Part shown: in pieces, positions 5,180 to 5,224 of the stretch
Layout of the letters: the number at the start of each line of letters is the position of its first letter
Position numbering within the stretch: the stretch's first letter is position 1
Assembly (NCBI GenBank): GCA_900552975.1
Contig: UWSL01000100.1
Span: forward strand, 1 to 5,224
Direction: 5' to 3'
Origin: an uncultured Mycoplasmatota bacterium
Lineage (GTDB): Bacteria > Bacillota_I > Bacilli_A > RF39 > UBA660
Length of the DNA stretch: 5,224 bases
The notes under the pieces: generated by a model
Database searches by the model: none
Seen by the model: only the letters and a program-made list of their open reading frames with translations
What the model was told of the DNA's origin: nothing
Translations under genes and position numbers: made by a program

Positions 5180-5224
5180 TAATATTTAAAAATTTTAGTT
5201 AATAATGTAGTCAACTTAAAAAGG

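Noticed and set aside
5209..5214. TTGACT on the minus strand as a -35 for relP
   Set aside because: It is 52 bases from the TATAAT at 5156-5151, and no good -10 lies 16-18 bases downstream of it. It could serve an unseen second promoter but cannot be supported.
5128..5224. Riboswitch or leader RNA before relP
   Set aside because: The predicted start of transcription leaves a leader of under 20 bases, and no stable stem is visible in this A/T-rich stretch.
1..5224. Mollicute genetic code (TGA as Trp), considered because of the extreme AT content
   Set aside because: Trp is encoded by TGG in the genes read, and TGA ends mreC and the SPOR gene at ATGA overlaps that match the expected family ends.
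1..5224. Mobile element, CRISPR array, tRNA or rRNA
   Set aside because: No transposase or integrase frames, no spaced direct repeats, and no tRNA-like cloverleaf or rRNA sequence were recognised on either strand.

Overview
This window is very AT-rich (roughly three quarters A+T by eye). All seven well-supported genes lie on the minus strand, so transcription runs from the right end of the window to the left. They are tightly packed, with two 4-base ATGA overlaps and several longer ones. TGA is used as a stop and Trp codons are TGG, so the code is the standard bacterial one and not the Mycoplasma code. The gene content (SpoIVFA/SpoIVFB pair, MreC/MreD, RadC, a SPOR-domain protein, a small alarmone synthetase) points to a low-GC Firmicute of the Bacilli side. 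It is probably an endospore-forming or recently spore-forming lineage, perhaps one of the uncultured AT-rich gut Bacilli near Erysipelotrichales or the Mollicutes branch. The exact taxon is inference.

Right half (about 3380-5224): a transcription unit begins at an extended -10 promoter (5151-5160). It carries a RelP/YwaC-type small alarmone synthetase (5127-4477), a possible 43-residue ORF overlapping its end (4487-4356), and a homologue of Tam41 (4317-3406). Tam41 is the CTP:phosphatidate cytidylyltransferase (CDP-diacylglycerol synthase) known mainly from mitochondria. A hairpin plus T-run (3414-3382) ends this unit and includes the tam41 stop codon.

Left half (1 to about 3337): a compact version of the Bacillus subtilis spoIIB-maf-radC-mreBCD-minCD-spoIVFA-spoIVFB locus. 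In order of transcription it holds a small membrane-anchored SPOR-domain protein in the SpoIIB position, radC, mreC, a short mreD, spoIVFA (a degenerate LytM/M23 domain) and spoIVFB (an M50 intramembrane metalloprotease). The last gene runs off the left edge. maf, mreB, minC and minD are absent from this locus. The genes would link septal and cell-wall morphogenesis (SPOR protein, MreC, MreD) with control of late mother-cell sigma-factor activation (SpoIVFA/FB).

The most notable item is the bacterial Tam41 homologue. It has the family motifs along its length and no mitochondrial presequence, and it sits in one unit with an alarmone synthetase. It could be this organism's route, or an alternative route, to CDP-diacylglycerol.
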